A DNA stretch of 64,000 nt, taken from assembly GCF_004339565.1 (NCBI RefSeq), contig NZ_SMFZ01000001.1, forward strand, positions 3,348,001-3,412,000. The letters are read 5' to 3'. Source of the stretch: Pseudonocardia endophytica. GTDB lineage: Bacteria > Actinomycetota > Actinomycetes > Mycobacteriales > Pseudonocardiaceae. Below the pieces are notes generated by a model, which searched no databases, was not told the origin of the DNA, and saw nothing but the letters and a program-made list of their open reading frames with translations. How positions within the stretch are numbered: the stretch's first letter is position 1; each line of letters begins with the position of its first letter. Both the position numbers and the translations under genes were made by a program. This document shows, in pieces, positions 25,200 to 34,487 of this stretch.

Positions 25200-27284
25200 A
25201 TGCGCGCTCGGTACCCGGACGTCGAGGCCACCCTGGAGCGGGACGGGGTGACGATCCGCTACGAGGTCCACGGCACCGGCGGGCCCGCGCTGCTGCTGCC
25301 GTCGTCGATGCCACTGGTGCAGGCCCGGCAGTGGAAGGCGCAGGTCCCGTTCCTGGCCCGGTGCTTCCGGGTGATCGTGGTGGACAGCAGGGGCAACGGG
25401 GGCAGCGGACGTCCGCGCGGGCCGGAGTCGTACACGATGGACCAGCTGGTCGCCGACCTCGTCGCCGTCCTGGACGCGACGGGCACGGCGCGGGCCGTCG
25501 CCGTCGGACTCTCCGCGGGCGGGCGCCAGGTGCTGGAGCTCGCCGCGGCGCACCCGGACCGGGTCGCCGGAGTGGTGGCGATCGCCCCGACGATGATCTT
25601 CGACGTGCCGGGCTACGACGACGTCCGCGACTCCTACGAGGGCGAGCAGAAGATCAACCGGCACTACATCGCGAAGGAGTACGCCGACTTCGCGGCGTTC
25701 TTCCTCGGCGCCTGCTACTCCGACCCGCACTCGATCAAGCCGTGGGAGGACGCGGTCTCCTGGGCCGCAGGCACCACGCCGGAGGTACTGATCGACTTCT
25801 TCGACGGGCTCGGCCGCCCGACGATCGACGAGGCGCGGGAGACCTGCTCACGCGTCCGCTGCCCGGTACTCGTGCTGCACGGCGACGACGACCTCATGGT
25901 GCCGGTATCGCTGGGCGAGCAGGTCGCCGAGTGGACCGGGGGCACGTTCGTCCGGCTCCGCGGCGCGGGCCACGTCCCGACCGGTCGCGACCCGGTCCGG
26001 ACCAACCTGCTGATCCGCGACTTCGCGGACACCGTGACCGGGCGGGTCCGCGCACCCCGGTCCTGGACGCCCGCCCGGAACCGGCCCCGGCGGGCGTTGT
26101 TCCTCTCCTCGCCGATCGGGCTCGGGCACGCCCGGCGCGACCTCGCGATCGCCGACGAGCTGCGCGCGCTGCGCCCGGACGTCGAGATCGAGTGGCTCGC
26201 ACAGCACCCGGTCACCGAGGTGCTCGCCGCGCGTGGTGAGCGGATCCACCCGGCGTCGCGGTGGCTGGCCAGCGAGTCCGGGCACGTCGAGTCCGAGTGC
26301 GGCGAGCACGACCTCAACGTGTTCGAGGCGGTCCGCTCGATGGACGAGATCCTCGTGGCGAACTTCCACGTCCTCGACGAGATCGCCCGGACCGAGCACC
26401 ACGACCTCTTGGTCGGCGACGAGGCATGGGACCTCGACCACCACCTGCACGAGAACCCCGAGCTGAAGCGCAGCGCGTACGCGTGGTTGACCGACTTCGT
26501 CGGCGTCCTGCCGATGCCGGACGCGCCCGACCGGGAGGCCGGGCTGACGGCCGACCAGAACGCCCAGATGATCGAGCAGGTCGAGCGGTACCCGCGGCTG
26601 CGCGACGCCGCGCTGTTCGTCGGTGACCTCGACGACGTCGTGCCGGACGCGTTCGGCCCCGGCCTCCCGTCCATCCGCGACTGGACGGCGGACCACTACG
26701 CGTTCCCCGGCTACGTCACCGGCTTCACCCCGATCGCCGACGCCGACCGGGCGGGCATCCGCGAGGAGCTGGGGTGGGCGGACGGCGAACCGGTCTGCCT
26801 CCTCACGGCCGGCGGGACGGGTGTCGGCCTGCCCCTGCTGCGACGCGTGCTGGAGGCGGTGCCGCTGGCCGCGCGCCGGGTGGACGGGCTGCGCACCGTC
26901 GTCGTCACCGGTCCGCGGATCGACCCGGCCACGCTGCCGCCGACGCCCGGAGTCGAGGTGCACGGGTGGGTGCCGGACCTGTACCGGCGCCTGGCGGCCT
27001 GCGATCTCGGGATCACGCACGGCGGGCTGACCACCACGATGGAGCTCACCGCGAACCGGCGACCGTTCCTCTACGTACCGCTGCGCAGGCACTTCGAGCA
27101 GAACCTGCACGTTCCGCACCGGCTCGCGCGCCACCGGGCCGGACGCCGGATGGACTGGGACGGGCTGGATCCGGACGTGCTGGCCGACGCGATCGCGTCG
27201 GAGATCGGCAGGGAGGTCGACCACGCGCCGGTCGATCCCGGGGGCGCCGCGCGCGTCGCGGTCAGGCTGGCCGAGCTGCTGTAG
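25200..27284 (+). CDS. Fusion of an alpha/beta hydrolase and a GT-B glycosyltransferase
   Basis: One 694-residue frame carries two enzymes. Residues 1-285 are an alpha/beta hydrolase with nucleophile Ser105 in GLSAGG, Asp in LHGDDD (about 228-232) and His258 in GAGHVP. Residues from about 297 are a glycosyltransferase of MurG/UGT type: SSPIGLGHARRDLAIADEL is the glycine-rich acceptor loop, and ITHGGLTTTMEL the donor-binding helix near 605. No stop or frameshift lies between the parts, and a GGAGG precedes ATG 25200. A linker of about 12 Arg/Pro-rich residues joins them. It might release and then glycosylate the same substrate; this is inference. Confidence 0.88.
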   Translation: MRARYPDVEATLERDGVTIRYEVHGTGGPALLLPSSMPLVQARQWKAQVPFLARCFRVIVVDSRGNGGSGRPRGPESYTMDQLVADLVAVLDATGTARAVAVGLSAGGRQVLELAAAHPDRVAGVVAIAPTMIFDVPGYDDVRDSYEGEQKINRHYIAKEYADFAAFFLGACYSDPHSIKPWEDAVSWAAGTTPEVLIDFFDGLGRPTIDEARETCSRVRCPVLVLHGDDDLMVPVSLGEQVAEWTGGTFVRLRGAGHVPTGRDPVRTNLLIRDFADTVTGRVRAPRSWTPARNRPRRALFLSSPIGLGHARRDLAIADELRALRPDVEIEWLAQHPVTEVLAARGERIHPASRWLASESGHVESECGEHDLNVFEAVRSMDEILVANFHVLDEIARTEHHDLLVGDEAWDLDHHLHENPELKRSAYAWLTDFVGVLPMPDAPDREAGLTADQNAQMIEQVERYPRLRDAALFVGDLDDVVPDAFGPGLPSIRDWTADHYAFPGYVTGFTPIADADRAGIREELGWADGEPVCLLTAGGTGVGLPLLRRVLEAVPLAARRVDGLRTVVVTGPRIDPATLPPTPGVEVHGWVPDLYRRLAACDLGITHGGLTTTMELTANRRPFLYVPLRRHFEQNLHVPHRLARHRAGRRMDWDGLDPDVLADAIASEIGREVDHAPVDPGGAARVAVRLAELL

Positions 27285-30200
27285 TGCCCGCCGCCGTCGC
27301 GAGCGACGGCATGTCGTGGTGTTCGGCGAGCGCCCGCGCGTGGTCGCGACGGTCCACCGCCGCGGCGTGCTCGCCGAGGTCGGACAGGGCGCGCGCCTGC
27401 TCGAGCGCTCCCGCCGCCTGCCAGGGGACCCAGCGCAGCCGTTCGGCAGGCTCCAGCAGACTGCGCAGCACGACCAGGGCGCGCCGCGCCTCGCCCCTGT
27501 TCCGCCACGCCCGCGCGACCGACAGGTAGGCGTCGCCGCCGGCGAGCCACGCCGAGCCCTCCGGCGCGCGGATACCGGAGAGCAGCGCGTCCGCCTCGTC
27601 CAGCGCGTCGTCGTCCCCGGTCAGCTCGGCCAGCGGCGCGACGCAGCGCAGCAGGTAGGCCTCGGCGCCACCGCGACGGGCGGCCGCGCAGCCCTCGACG
27701 AGCAGTGCGGCCGCCTCGTCGGGCTCCCCGGTCTCGATCAGGGTCGTCGCCAGGAGCGCGTTCGCCACCGGCAGCCACCAGTCGTGCGGCGCCGCCCGGG
27801 CCGCGGCGACCGCACTCCGTCCCCGGTCGACGGCGTCGGTGTGCCGGCCGCGCAGCCGGTCCAGCCATCCGCGGTGCGCGGCCAGCCAGGGATCCATCGA
27901 CCGGATGCCGCTCCGCTCCCGGATCCGGATCGCCGCGTCGATCCGGCCCGCCGCCGTGTCCCAGTCGGCCGCGGCCACGGCCGGGATCGCCCCCTCGAAC
28001 GCGGCCCAGCACCGGAACTCGAGCCACTCCAGACGGTCCAGGATCGGCACCAGCTCGTCGAGCACCGGCGCGAGCAGGCCGGTCTCGCCGAGGTAGGCGT
28101 GGGCCGTCTTCAGGCCGTCGAGCCCGTACGCGAGTGCCTCGTCGCTCCCGGCCGCACGGCCCGCGGCGACGGCGAGCCGCGCGAACCGCAACGCCGCCGG
28201 GAAGTCCAGCCGGTTGGCCGCCAGCACCGCGCGGCCGCCGTGGAGCTCGGCCTGCGCGCCAGGGTCGTCGAGCTCCTCGGCGATCCGGGAACCCGCCTCG
28301 AACCGGCGGACGAGCTCGTCGATCGGCAGCGCGGTGCACAGCTGGCCCGCGAACCGCCGCACGACGGCGACCTCCATCCGCCGCTCGCCGGAGGCCCGGA
28401 ACGACGCCCCCGCCACCCGCAGGTCGTCGACGGCGCCCGGGTAGCGCGCCAGCACCTCGCGGACCCACGACCGGGCGAGATGGACCCGGCCGGCCAGCGC
28501 GGGATCGTTCACGCCCGCGACGGCGAGGACGGCCCGGTCCAGCAGCGATGCGGCGTCCGCGGTCGCGCACCGCCACGCGGCCCGTTCCCCCGCCGCCAGC
28601 CACGCGCTCGCGGCGCGGTGCAGGTCGCCGAGCGCCTCGGCGTGGCGGGCGAGGGACTCGGGACGGTCGGCCAGCAGCTCCACCGCGCGGCGGTGGTGTG
28701 CGATCCGGGTCGGCTCCGGCGTCGACGTGTAGAGCGCCTCGTGCAGCAGGTCGTTCGTGAACTCGTACCCGGCGCCCGCCGGGACCAGCATCCGGGCCGC
28801 GGCCGCGTGCTCGCAGAGGCGGATCGCCTCCGGTCGCGGGAGGTCGAGCAGTGCGGCGACCAGATCGGGTTCGACGGCGGCGCCGAGCACCGCTCCCGCG
28901 CGCAGCACCCGCTGCGCGTCGTCGTCGACATGGCGCAGCCGGCTCGCGACCGCACCCTGCAGCGACTCCGGGACGCCCGCCTCGCCCGCGGCCAGCGCGC
29001 GCAGCGACTCGACGACGAACAGCGTGTGTCCTCCGGTCCGCCGCAGGACGTCCTCGGCGTGCTGCGGGACGCCGGCCCTCGCCGCCAGCAGGCTCACCGC
29101 GGAGGCGGCCAGGACGGCGACGTCGACCCGGCCCGCGACCTCGCCCAGCGTGGCCAGCACGTCGGCACCCTCCTCGGAGCGGACAGTGGCCAGGACCAGC
29201 AGCCGCGCCGACGACGCCCTCCGCAGCACGTAGTGCAGGAGCTCGACGGTCGCGACGCCGGCATTGTGCAGGTCGTCGATCATCAGCAGCACCGGCTGCT
29301 CCGCGGCCAGCGACAGCAGCAACGACCGCACCGCGTCGTAGGCCCGCCTACGCCCGGCCTCCGGATCGGCGAGGTCCGCCGCCGGCTCCCCGAGCACGGC
29401 GGCGGCCTCCGGGACCAGCGCGGCGAGGGCGCCCGCACCCGTCCCGGCCAGCCGGCGAGCCCGGTCCGCGGGCAGCGACCGCAGCAGCGGGTCCAGCGCG
29501 TCGAGCACCGGCTGGAGGAACAACGACCGCTCGGCGTCGTAGCACCGGGCGCGCAGCACCCGCCCAGCCGTCTGCTCCGCGAGCCGGGCCACCGCCTCGG
29601 CGAGCGTCGTCTTGCCGATGCCCGCCTCCCCGGCCAGCAGTGCGGCGCCCGCCCGGCCGCGTGTCGCGGCCGACCACATCTCCGTCAGCTCGGCGATCTC
29701 GCCGTCGCGCCCCGGCGGGACCGGACGCCGCACCGGTTCCGACGAGGGCGGCGCCGCCCGGGCGGGTGTGTGCCGCAGGATCGCCAGGTAGAGCGCGTGC
29801 GTCCGCTCGTCCGGATCGACGCCCAGCGACTCGGCCAGCGCCGATCGCAGCCGCGCGTACACCGCCAGCGCCCTGTCCTGCTCCCCCGCGGAACGGTGCG
29901 CTGCCATCAGCAGGCGGTGGGCCCGCTCGTCCAGCGGGTCGGCATCGGCCGCCGCGCGAGCCGCCGCCACACCGGACGCGTGGTCCCCCACCGCCGGACC
30001 GGCCTCGGCGACGAGATGGCGGAGGTCCCGCAGCACCTCGGCCGCCTCCGCCCGGAGCGCCTCGACCCAGACGGCGTCCGGCTCGCCGGTCAGCGCCCGG
30101 CCCCCGTCGAGCAGGGCGACGCCACGGTCCGCAGCCGCGAGCGCGAGCGCGGGCGCCCCGGCACGCAGGTGCCGTCCGGAGTCGGTGGCGAGCGCCCGCG

Positions 30201-30504
30201 CCTCGACGACGTCGACCCGCACGGCGGGCGGCCCACCGATCCGGTACCCGGCCCGGCCGCCGGTCACGACCTCCGGTCCGAGCGCCGACCGCAGGCGGCT
30301 GACCAGCGTCGCGATGTTGTCCGACGGGCTGGCGGGCGGCCGGTCGGGCCAGAGGTCCTCGACCAGGTCACCGGCGACGACCGAGCCGCTCGCCGCCGCG
30401 AGCCGGGCCAGCAGCAGCCGGGCCTTGCGCCCGGGGATCGCGACCTCGGTCCCGCCGCGGGTCACGGCCATGGCGCCGCACAGCCGGATGAGGATCCCGT
30501 CCAC
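27262..30504 (-). CDS. SARP-family ATPase regulator (AfsR/large SARP type)
   Basis: The 1080-residue protein has a SARP DNA-binding winged helix at 1-90, a BTAD helical domain at about 95-240 (AADRGVALLDGG, LAESLGVDPDERTHALYLAIL), an NB-ARC-like ATPase with Walker A GEAGIGKTTL (about 293-302) and Walker B LLMIDDLHN, and a long helical-repeat C-terminus. Such proteins activate secondary-metabolism or stress genes by binding direct heptameric repeats. GTG 30504 follows GGGAGG. The 3' end overlaps the convergent fusion gene by 23 bases. No biosynthetic gene cluster is in the window apart from glycosyltransferases, so its target is unknown. Confidence 0.92.
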   Translation of the reverse strand: MDGILIRLCGAMAVTRGGTEVAIPGRKARLLLARLAAASGSVVAGDLVEDLWPDRPPASPSDNIATLVSRLRSALGPEVVTGGRAGYRIGGPPAVRVDVVEARALATDSGRHLRAGAPALALAAADRGVALLDGGRALTGEPDAVWVEALRAEAAEVLRDLRHLVAEAGPAVGDHASGVAAARAAADADPLDERAHRLLMAAHRSAGEQDRALAVYARLRSALAESLGVDPDERTHALYLAILRHTPARAAPPSSEPVRRPVPPGRDGEIAELTEMWSAATRGRAGAALLAGEAGIGKTTLAEAVARLAEQTAGRVLRARCYDAERSLFLQPVLDALDPLLRSLPADRARRLAGTGAGALAALVPEAAAVLGEPAADLADPEAGRRRAYDAVRSLLLSLAAEQPVLLMIDDLHNAGVATVELLHYVLRRASSARLLVLATVRSEEGADVLATLGEVAGRVDVAVLAASAVSLLAARAGVPQHAEDVLRRTGGHTLFVVESLRALAAGEAGVPESLQGAVASRLRHVDDDAQRVLRAGAVLGAAVEPDLVAALLDLPRPEAIRLCEHAAAARMLVPAGAGYEFTNDLLHEALYTSTPEPTRIAHHRRAVELLADRPESLARHAEALGDLHRAASAWLAAGERAAWRCATADAASLLDRAVLAVAGVNDPALAGRVHLARSWVREVLARYPGAVDDLRVAGASFRASGERRMEVAVVRRFAGQLCTALPIDELVRRFEAGSRIAEELDDPGAQAELHGGRAVLAANRLDFPAALRFARLAVAAGRAAGSDEALAYGLDGLKTAHAYLGETGLLAPVLDELVPILDRLEWLEFRCWAAFEGAIPAVAAADWDTAAGRIDAAIRIRERSGIRSMDPWLAAHRGWLDRLRGRHTDAVDRGRSAVAAARAAPHDWWLPVANALLATTLIETGEPDEAAALLVEGCAAARRGGAEAYLLRCVAPLAELTGDDDALDEADALLSGIRAPEGSAWLAGGDAYLSVARAWRNRGEARRALVVLRSLLEPAERLRWVPWQAAGALEQARALSDLGEHAAAVDRRDHARALAEHHDMPSLATAAGTTAARPA

Positions 30505-30602
30505 GGGGCCCTCCCGTCAGCGTGACCCCCACGACAACGTGCGGAACAGGCTAGACCCACCCAGACGGACCTGACCAGGACTCGCGGTACGGACCGGACG
30601 TC

Positions 30603-31433
30603 TCAGACGGACTCGCCGGCGCGCGCGAGCACGGTGCGGGCCATCGTCAGGTGGACGGCGTCGACCATCTCGCCGTTCACCAGCCCGACGCCGGACTCCC
30701 CCGCCGTCAGGATCTCGCGGGCGTGCGCGACCTCGTCGTCGGTCGGGGTGAACACCTCGTGCGCGACCTCGACCTGGATCGGGTGCAGGCACACCTTGCC
30801 GCGGAAGCCCAGGTCCAGCGCCTGCCGGGCGTCCGTACGGAACGCGTCGGCGTCCTTGACGGCCGTGACGACCTGGTCCAGCGACGTGACGCCGTGCAGC
30901 GCCGCGAACAGCGCGACCCGGCTGCGCGCGTAGAGCACCTCCGTCCCGCCGGTGGTGCGCCGCCCGCCGATCGACGCGGCGAAGTCCTCCGCTCCGAAGT
31001 AGACACCGTCCGGCCCGGCGGCCAGCAGCTCCCTGGCGTCGGCGATGCCGCGCACGCTCTCCAGTCCGACGACGACGCGCGCGTCGCCTCCGAGAGCCCC
31101 GCGCAGGTCGGCGAGCTGGTCGGGCGCCTCGTACATCGGGAGCACCGCGCCGTCGACGTGCCCGCCGGCGAGCAGACCCACCACGGTCCGGACGTCCTCG
31201 TCGTGCCACGGGGTGCCGGGCGCGTTGATCCGCAGCAGCACCGTTCCCGCGCCCGGCCGCTCGGCCGTCAGGGTCTCGGCCGCCGTCACCCGAGCGGAGT
31301 CCTTGTCGCCGGGCGCGACGGCGTCCTCCAGGTCGAGCACGACGACGTCCGGCCGGCTCCGCCCCACCTTGGCCACCATGTCGGGGCGGGTGGCGGGGAC
31401 GAACAGCAGGCTGCGCGCGACGAGTGCGGTCAT
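30603..31433 (-). CDS. CitE-like HpcH/HpaI aldolase/lyase
   Basis: The 276-residue protein is a TIM-barrel lyase of the citrate-lyase-beta group: SLLFVPATRPDMV at the start, DVVVLDLEDAVAP with the metal-binding acidic residues, LLRINAPGTPW with the conserved Arg, and GLESVRGIADA with the second metal ligand. Stand-alone actinobacterial members cleave beta-hydroxyacyl-CoA such as citramalyl-CoA or hydroxymethylglutaryl-CoA-like substrates. ATG 31433 gives the standard N-terminus; the frame upstream is not needed. It is the last gene of the acyl-CoA operon and fits as its final C-C cleavage step. Confidence 0.88.
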   Translation of the reverse strand: MTALVARSLLFVPATRPDMVAKVGRSRPDVVVLDLEDAVAPGDKDSARVTAAETLTAERPGAGTVLLRINAPGTPWHDEDVRTVVGLLAGGHVDGAVLPMYEAPDQLADLRGALGGDARVVVGLESVRGIADARELLAAGPDGVYFGAEDFAASIGGRRTTGGTEVLYARSRVALFAALHGVTSLDQVVTAVKDADAFRTDARQALDLGFRGKVCLHPIQVEVAHEVFTPTDDEVAHAREILTAGESGVGLVNGEMVDAVHLTMARTVLARAGESV

Positions 31434-31458
31434 GCCCCGATCTTCTCCGATGGGACGG

Positions 31459-32022
31459 TCAGCGGCGGGTGAGGGCGGCGACATCGATGTGGACGGGATG
31501 CCCGGTCACGTCAAGGTCGACGCTGCCGGTGGCCTCGGCGACGAGCTCGTAGTCACCGTCGACCAGGAGGTACGCCGTGAGCGTTATTGGATCGTCGAGG
31601 TCGACGATCCAATACTGCGGGATCCCGGCGTCGGCGTACTCGGAGAACTTCGTCACCCGATCCACGCGGCGGGATCCCTCGGAGAGGATCTCCACGGCCA
31701 GCTGAACGTCCGCGGCCGGGTACCGGTGCGGGTTGCCGTCCACCAACGCTGTCGGCACGACGACGACGTCCGGGACACGGATCGTCAGCGGCTGCTCGGT
31801 CAGCAGAACCTCGACCTCGTGCACCGCGCTGAACGTGGTCGGCACCCCGGCTTCCACATCGTTCGCCAGGTAACGCTCGGCTCTCTGGTGCAGGCCGTAG
31901 GGCTGCGCCGCGATCACCAGGATCCCTTCCATCACCTCGAGCCGGAGATCCTCGGCCTCGCGCAGGGCATCCCATTCCTCGATCGTGATCTGGTGTCGCG
32001 GCCACGACAGGGCTTCCGTCAT
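31459..32022 (-). CDS. Uma2-family endonuclease-like protein
   Basis: The 187-residue protein is a Uma2/DUF820 member with a PD-(D/E)xK-like core: RVPDVVVVP, then LAVEILSEGS, then KFSEYADAGIPQYWIVDLDD. Uma2 genes are abundant in cyanobacteria and actinobacteria and their real function is unknown. ATG 32022 has GGAAGGGAGG upstream. It lies inside the acyl-CoA operon, 59 bases after the MaoC gene and 25 before the lyase gene, which is an unexpected place and suggests insertion of a mobile gene or cassette. Confidence 0.88.
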   Translation of the reverse strand: MTEALSWPRHQITIEEWDALREAEDLRLEVMEGILVIAAQPYGLHQRAERYLANDVEAGVPTTFSAVHEVEVLLTEQPLTIRVPDVVVVPTALVDGNPHRYPAADVQLAVEILSEGSRRVDRVTKFSEYADAGIPQYWIVDLDDPITLTAYLLVDGDYELVAEATGSVDLDVTGHPVHIDVAALTRR

Positions 32023-32081
32023 CGCGTGCCTCCCTTCCGTCCCTGAGATGGTGGCACGGGGCACCGACACTTCCGGGGACG

Positions 32082-32534
32082 TCAGGCCGGGCGCTTGTGC
32101 ATCAACCCCGTGCGCCGGACCGTGCAGACCAGCTCGTCGCGCTGGTTGTAGGCGTGGTGGGAGAACACGGCGATCCCGGCGTCCGGGCGGCTCTTCGACT
32201 CGCGCACCTCGATCACCTCGGTCTGGACCCGGACGGTGTCCCCGTGGAAGACCGGCTTCGGGAACGTCGCCCCGTCCAGGCCCAGCTGCGCGACGATCGT
32301 GCCCAGCGTCAGCTCCGGCACCGACAGGCCGACCACCAGCGCCAGCGTGAACATCGAGTTCACGAGCGGCTTCCCGAACTCGGAGCGCGACGCGTAGTCG
32401 TGGTCCAGGTGCAACGGCGCCGGGTTCATCGTCATCGTCGTGAACAGGACGTTGTCCGTCTCGGTCACGGTCCGGCGGGTCGCGTGCTCGACGGTCGTCC
32501 CGACCTCGAGCTGCTCGAACCACAGGCCTGCCAT
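32082..32534 (-). CDS. MaoC-family dehydratase
   Basis: The 150-residue protein has the hot-dog fold of MaoC hydratases with the catalytic pair in [23 protein letters not shown] (Asp/His motif, here in outline). It will hydrate a trans-enoyl-CoA to a 3-hydroxyacyl-CoA. The ATG shares one base with the stop of the synthetase gene (TGATG), so the genes are coupled. In the pathway it would follow the acyl-CoA dehydrogenase and precede the CitE-like lyase. Confidence 0.9.
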   Translation of the reverse strand: MAGLWFEQLEVGTTVEHATRRTVTETDNVLFTTMTMNPAPLHLDHDYASRSEFGKPLVNSMFTLALVVGLSVPELTLGTIVAQLGLDGATFPKPVFHGDTVRVQTEVIEVRESKSRPDAGIAVFSHHAYNQRDELVCTVRRTGLMHKRPA

Positions 32535-34468
32535 CAGGCTCCCTTCACGACGGCGGTGACCGCGTCCAGGGCGGCCGGGTCCTCCATGGCGGACGTGTCG
32601 CCGCTCGGCTCCCCGTGCACGACGACGTCGCGCAGCAGCCGCCGCATCGTCTTGCCGGTGCGCGTCTTGGGCATCGCCGACGTCACGTGGATCGCCGCCA
32701 GCCGCGCGTACCCGCCGATCTCCGCCGTCACCCGGGTGTCCACCTCGGACCGGACGGCCGTCTCGTCGGCGCCGCCGGCCAGCGTCACGAACGCGATCGG
32801 GACGGTGCCCTTCGTCGCGTCCGGCACGCCGACAACGGCCGCCTCGACGACGCCCGGGTGCGCGGTCACCACAGCCTCGATCTCCATCGTCGAGATCCGG
32901 TGCGCCGCAACGTTGATCACGTCGTCGGCGCGGCCGAGCACCCAGAGGTGACCGTCGTGGTCGAGCACGGCCTCGTCGTTCGTCGCGTACTTGCCGGGAT
33001 AGCGGGAGAAATAGGTCTCGATGTAGCGGGCGTGGTCGTCCCACACGGTGCGCGCCAGCGTCGGGAACGCCGCGGTGAGCACGAGGTGCCCCTTCACCCC
33101 TGGCGGGACCGGCTTGCCGTCCTCGTCGAGGATCTCGAACGCGTGCCCGGGGACCGGCGTGCCGACCGACCCGGCCTTGAGGTCCTCGGCGCCGTACACC
33201 GGGTAGGTCCAGGTGGAGCCGGTCTCGGTCTGGCCGTAGGCGTTCACCACCGGCACGTCGAAGGTCTCGGTGGCCCAGGCGAAGGTGTCGCCGTCCAGCG
33301 GCTCGCCCTGCGCGGTGATCAGCTTGAGCCCCAACGGGTGCGCGGCCGCCAGGTCGTCGCCGAACTTGCGCAGCATGCGGATCAGGGTCGGTGCACAGAG
33401 GACCTTCGTGACCGCGTGCTTCTCGCAGATCTCGTAGAACCTCGCCGTGGTCGGGGTGTCCAGCGCGCCCTCGAAGCAGCAGATCGTCATGCCGCCTGCC
33501 AGCCCGCCGACGACGGCCTGGATCGGGAACGTCAGCCACCCGACGTCCGCGGCGACCCAGTACACGTCTCCCGGCTCGTAGCCCACCTGCCACTGCGCGT
33601 TCGCCCAGGTCCCGAGCAGGAACCCGCCGACGGAGTGCACGACGCCCTTGGGCCGCGACTCGGTGCCGGACGTGAAGATCAGGAACGACGGCTCGTTCGG
33701 GTCCAGCGGCACGGCGTCGATCCCGGCCGCGCCGGACTCGCACACGTCGGCGTAGCGGTGCTCGCCGTCCTGCAGCGGCACGTCGTTCCCGGTCCGGTCG
33801 ACCACCACGACGGCCTCGACGGACGGTGTGCGCGAACGCGCCCCGCGGAGCGTGGACAGCAGCTCGATCGGCTTGCCGCGCCGGTAGATCGCGTCCGCGA
33901 CGACGACCACCTTCGCCCGCGCGGCCTCGATCCGGGACGCGACGGCGTCCTCGCCGAAGCCGGAGAACAGCACGGTGTAGATCGCGCCGATCCGGTTGCA
34001 GGCGTGGATCGCGGTGAACGCCTCGACGAGGTTCGGCATGTAGATCGCGACGACGTCGCCCTTCGCCACGCCGAGCCCGGCCAGACCCGCGGCCAGACGG
34101 TTCACCTCGACGGCGAGGTCGGCGTAGGTCAGCGTGCGCGTGTCACCCGGCTCGCCCTCCCACACGACGGCGGCGCGCTCGGCCGTGCGCGGGTTCTCCG
34201 CCCAGCGGTCCACGCAGTTGTCCGCGACGTTGATCTTCCCGCCCTCGAAGAACCGGAAGTCGTCGATCTCGCCGGAGCGCACCGACGTCCACGGCTGCGA
34301 CCAGCGCATCTGCTGCGCGACCCATTCCCAGTACCGGTCCGGGTGGTCGAACGCGCGGGCCGCGGCGAGCGCCTCGACGCGCTCCGGGACCTTCCACTCC
34401 GTCCGCAATGGACTCAGAGGAGCGTCGAGCAGTGCGGAGAGGCTGTCGTCCGTGTTGCCTTCGGACAT
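32534..34468 (-). CDS. Acyl-CoA synthetase, acetyl-CoA-synthetase type
   Basis: The 644-residue protein has the length and N-terminal extension of acetyl/propionyl-CoA synthetases. The phosphate loop is [15 protein letters not shown], which differs from the canonical TSGTTGxPKG; the A5 motif is [11 protein letters not shown]; and the C-terminal catalytic lysine is in [13 protein letters not shown], a site that is acetylated in many relatives. It activates a short-chain acid to its CoA thioester with ATP. ATG 34468 has GAGGAGG upstream and lies 19 bases after the carboxylase gene. The exact acid is unknown. Confidence 0.88.
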   Translation of the reverse strand: MSEGNTDDSLSALLDAPLSPLRTEWKVPERVEALAAARAFDHPDRYWEWVAQQMRWSQPWTSVRSGEIDDFRFFEGGKINVADNCVDRWAENPRTAERAAVVWEGEPGDTRTLTYADLAVEVNRLAAGLAGLGVAKGDVVAIYMPNLVEAFTAIHACNRIGAIYTVLFSGFGEDAVASRIEAARAKVVVVADAIYRRGKPIELLSTLRGARSRTPSVEAVVVVDRTGNDVPLQDGEHRYADVCESGAAGIDAVPLDPNEPSFLIFTSGTESRPKGVVHSVGGFLLGTWANAQWQVGYEPGDVYWVAADVGWLTFPIQAVVGGLAGGMTICCFEGALDTPTTARFYEICEKHAVTKVLCAPTLIRMLRKFGDDLAAAHPLGLKLITAQGEPLDGDTFAWATETFDVPVVNAYGQTETGSTWTYPVYGAEDLKAGSVGTPVPGHAFEILDEDGKPVPPGVKGHLVLTAAFPTLARTVWDDHARYIETYFSRYPGKYATNDEAVLDHDGHLWVLGRADDVINVAAHRISTMEIEAVVTAHPGVVEAAVVGVPDATKGTVPIAFVTLAGGADETAVRSEVDTRVTAEIGGYARLAAIHVTSAMPKTRTGKTMRRLLRDVVVHGEPSGDTSAMEDPAALDAVTAVVKGA

Positions 34469-34487
34469 CGGTGTCCTCCTCGGGGGT

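Noticed and set aside
20279..30504. Secondary-metabolite gene cluster around the SARP regulator and glycosyltransferases
   Set aside because: No polyketide synthase, peptide synthetase, terpene cyclase, RiPP precursor or other core enzyme is present.
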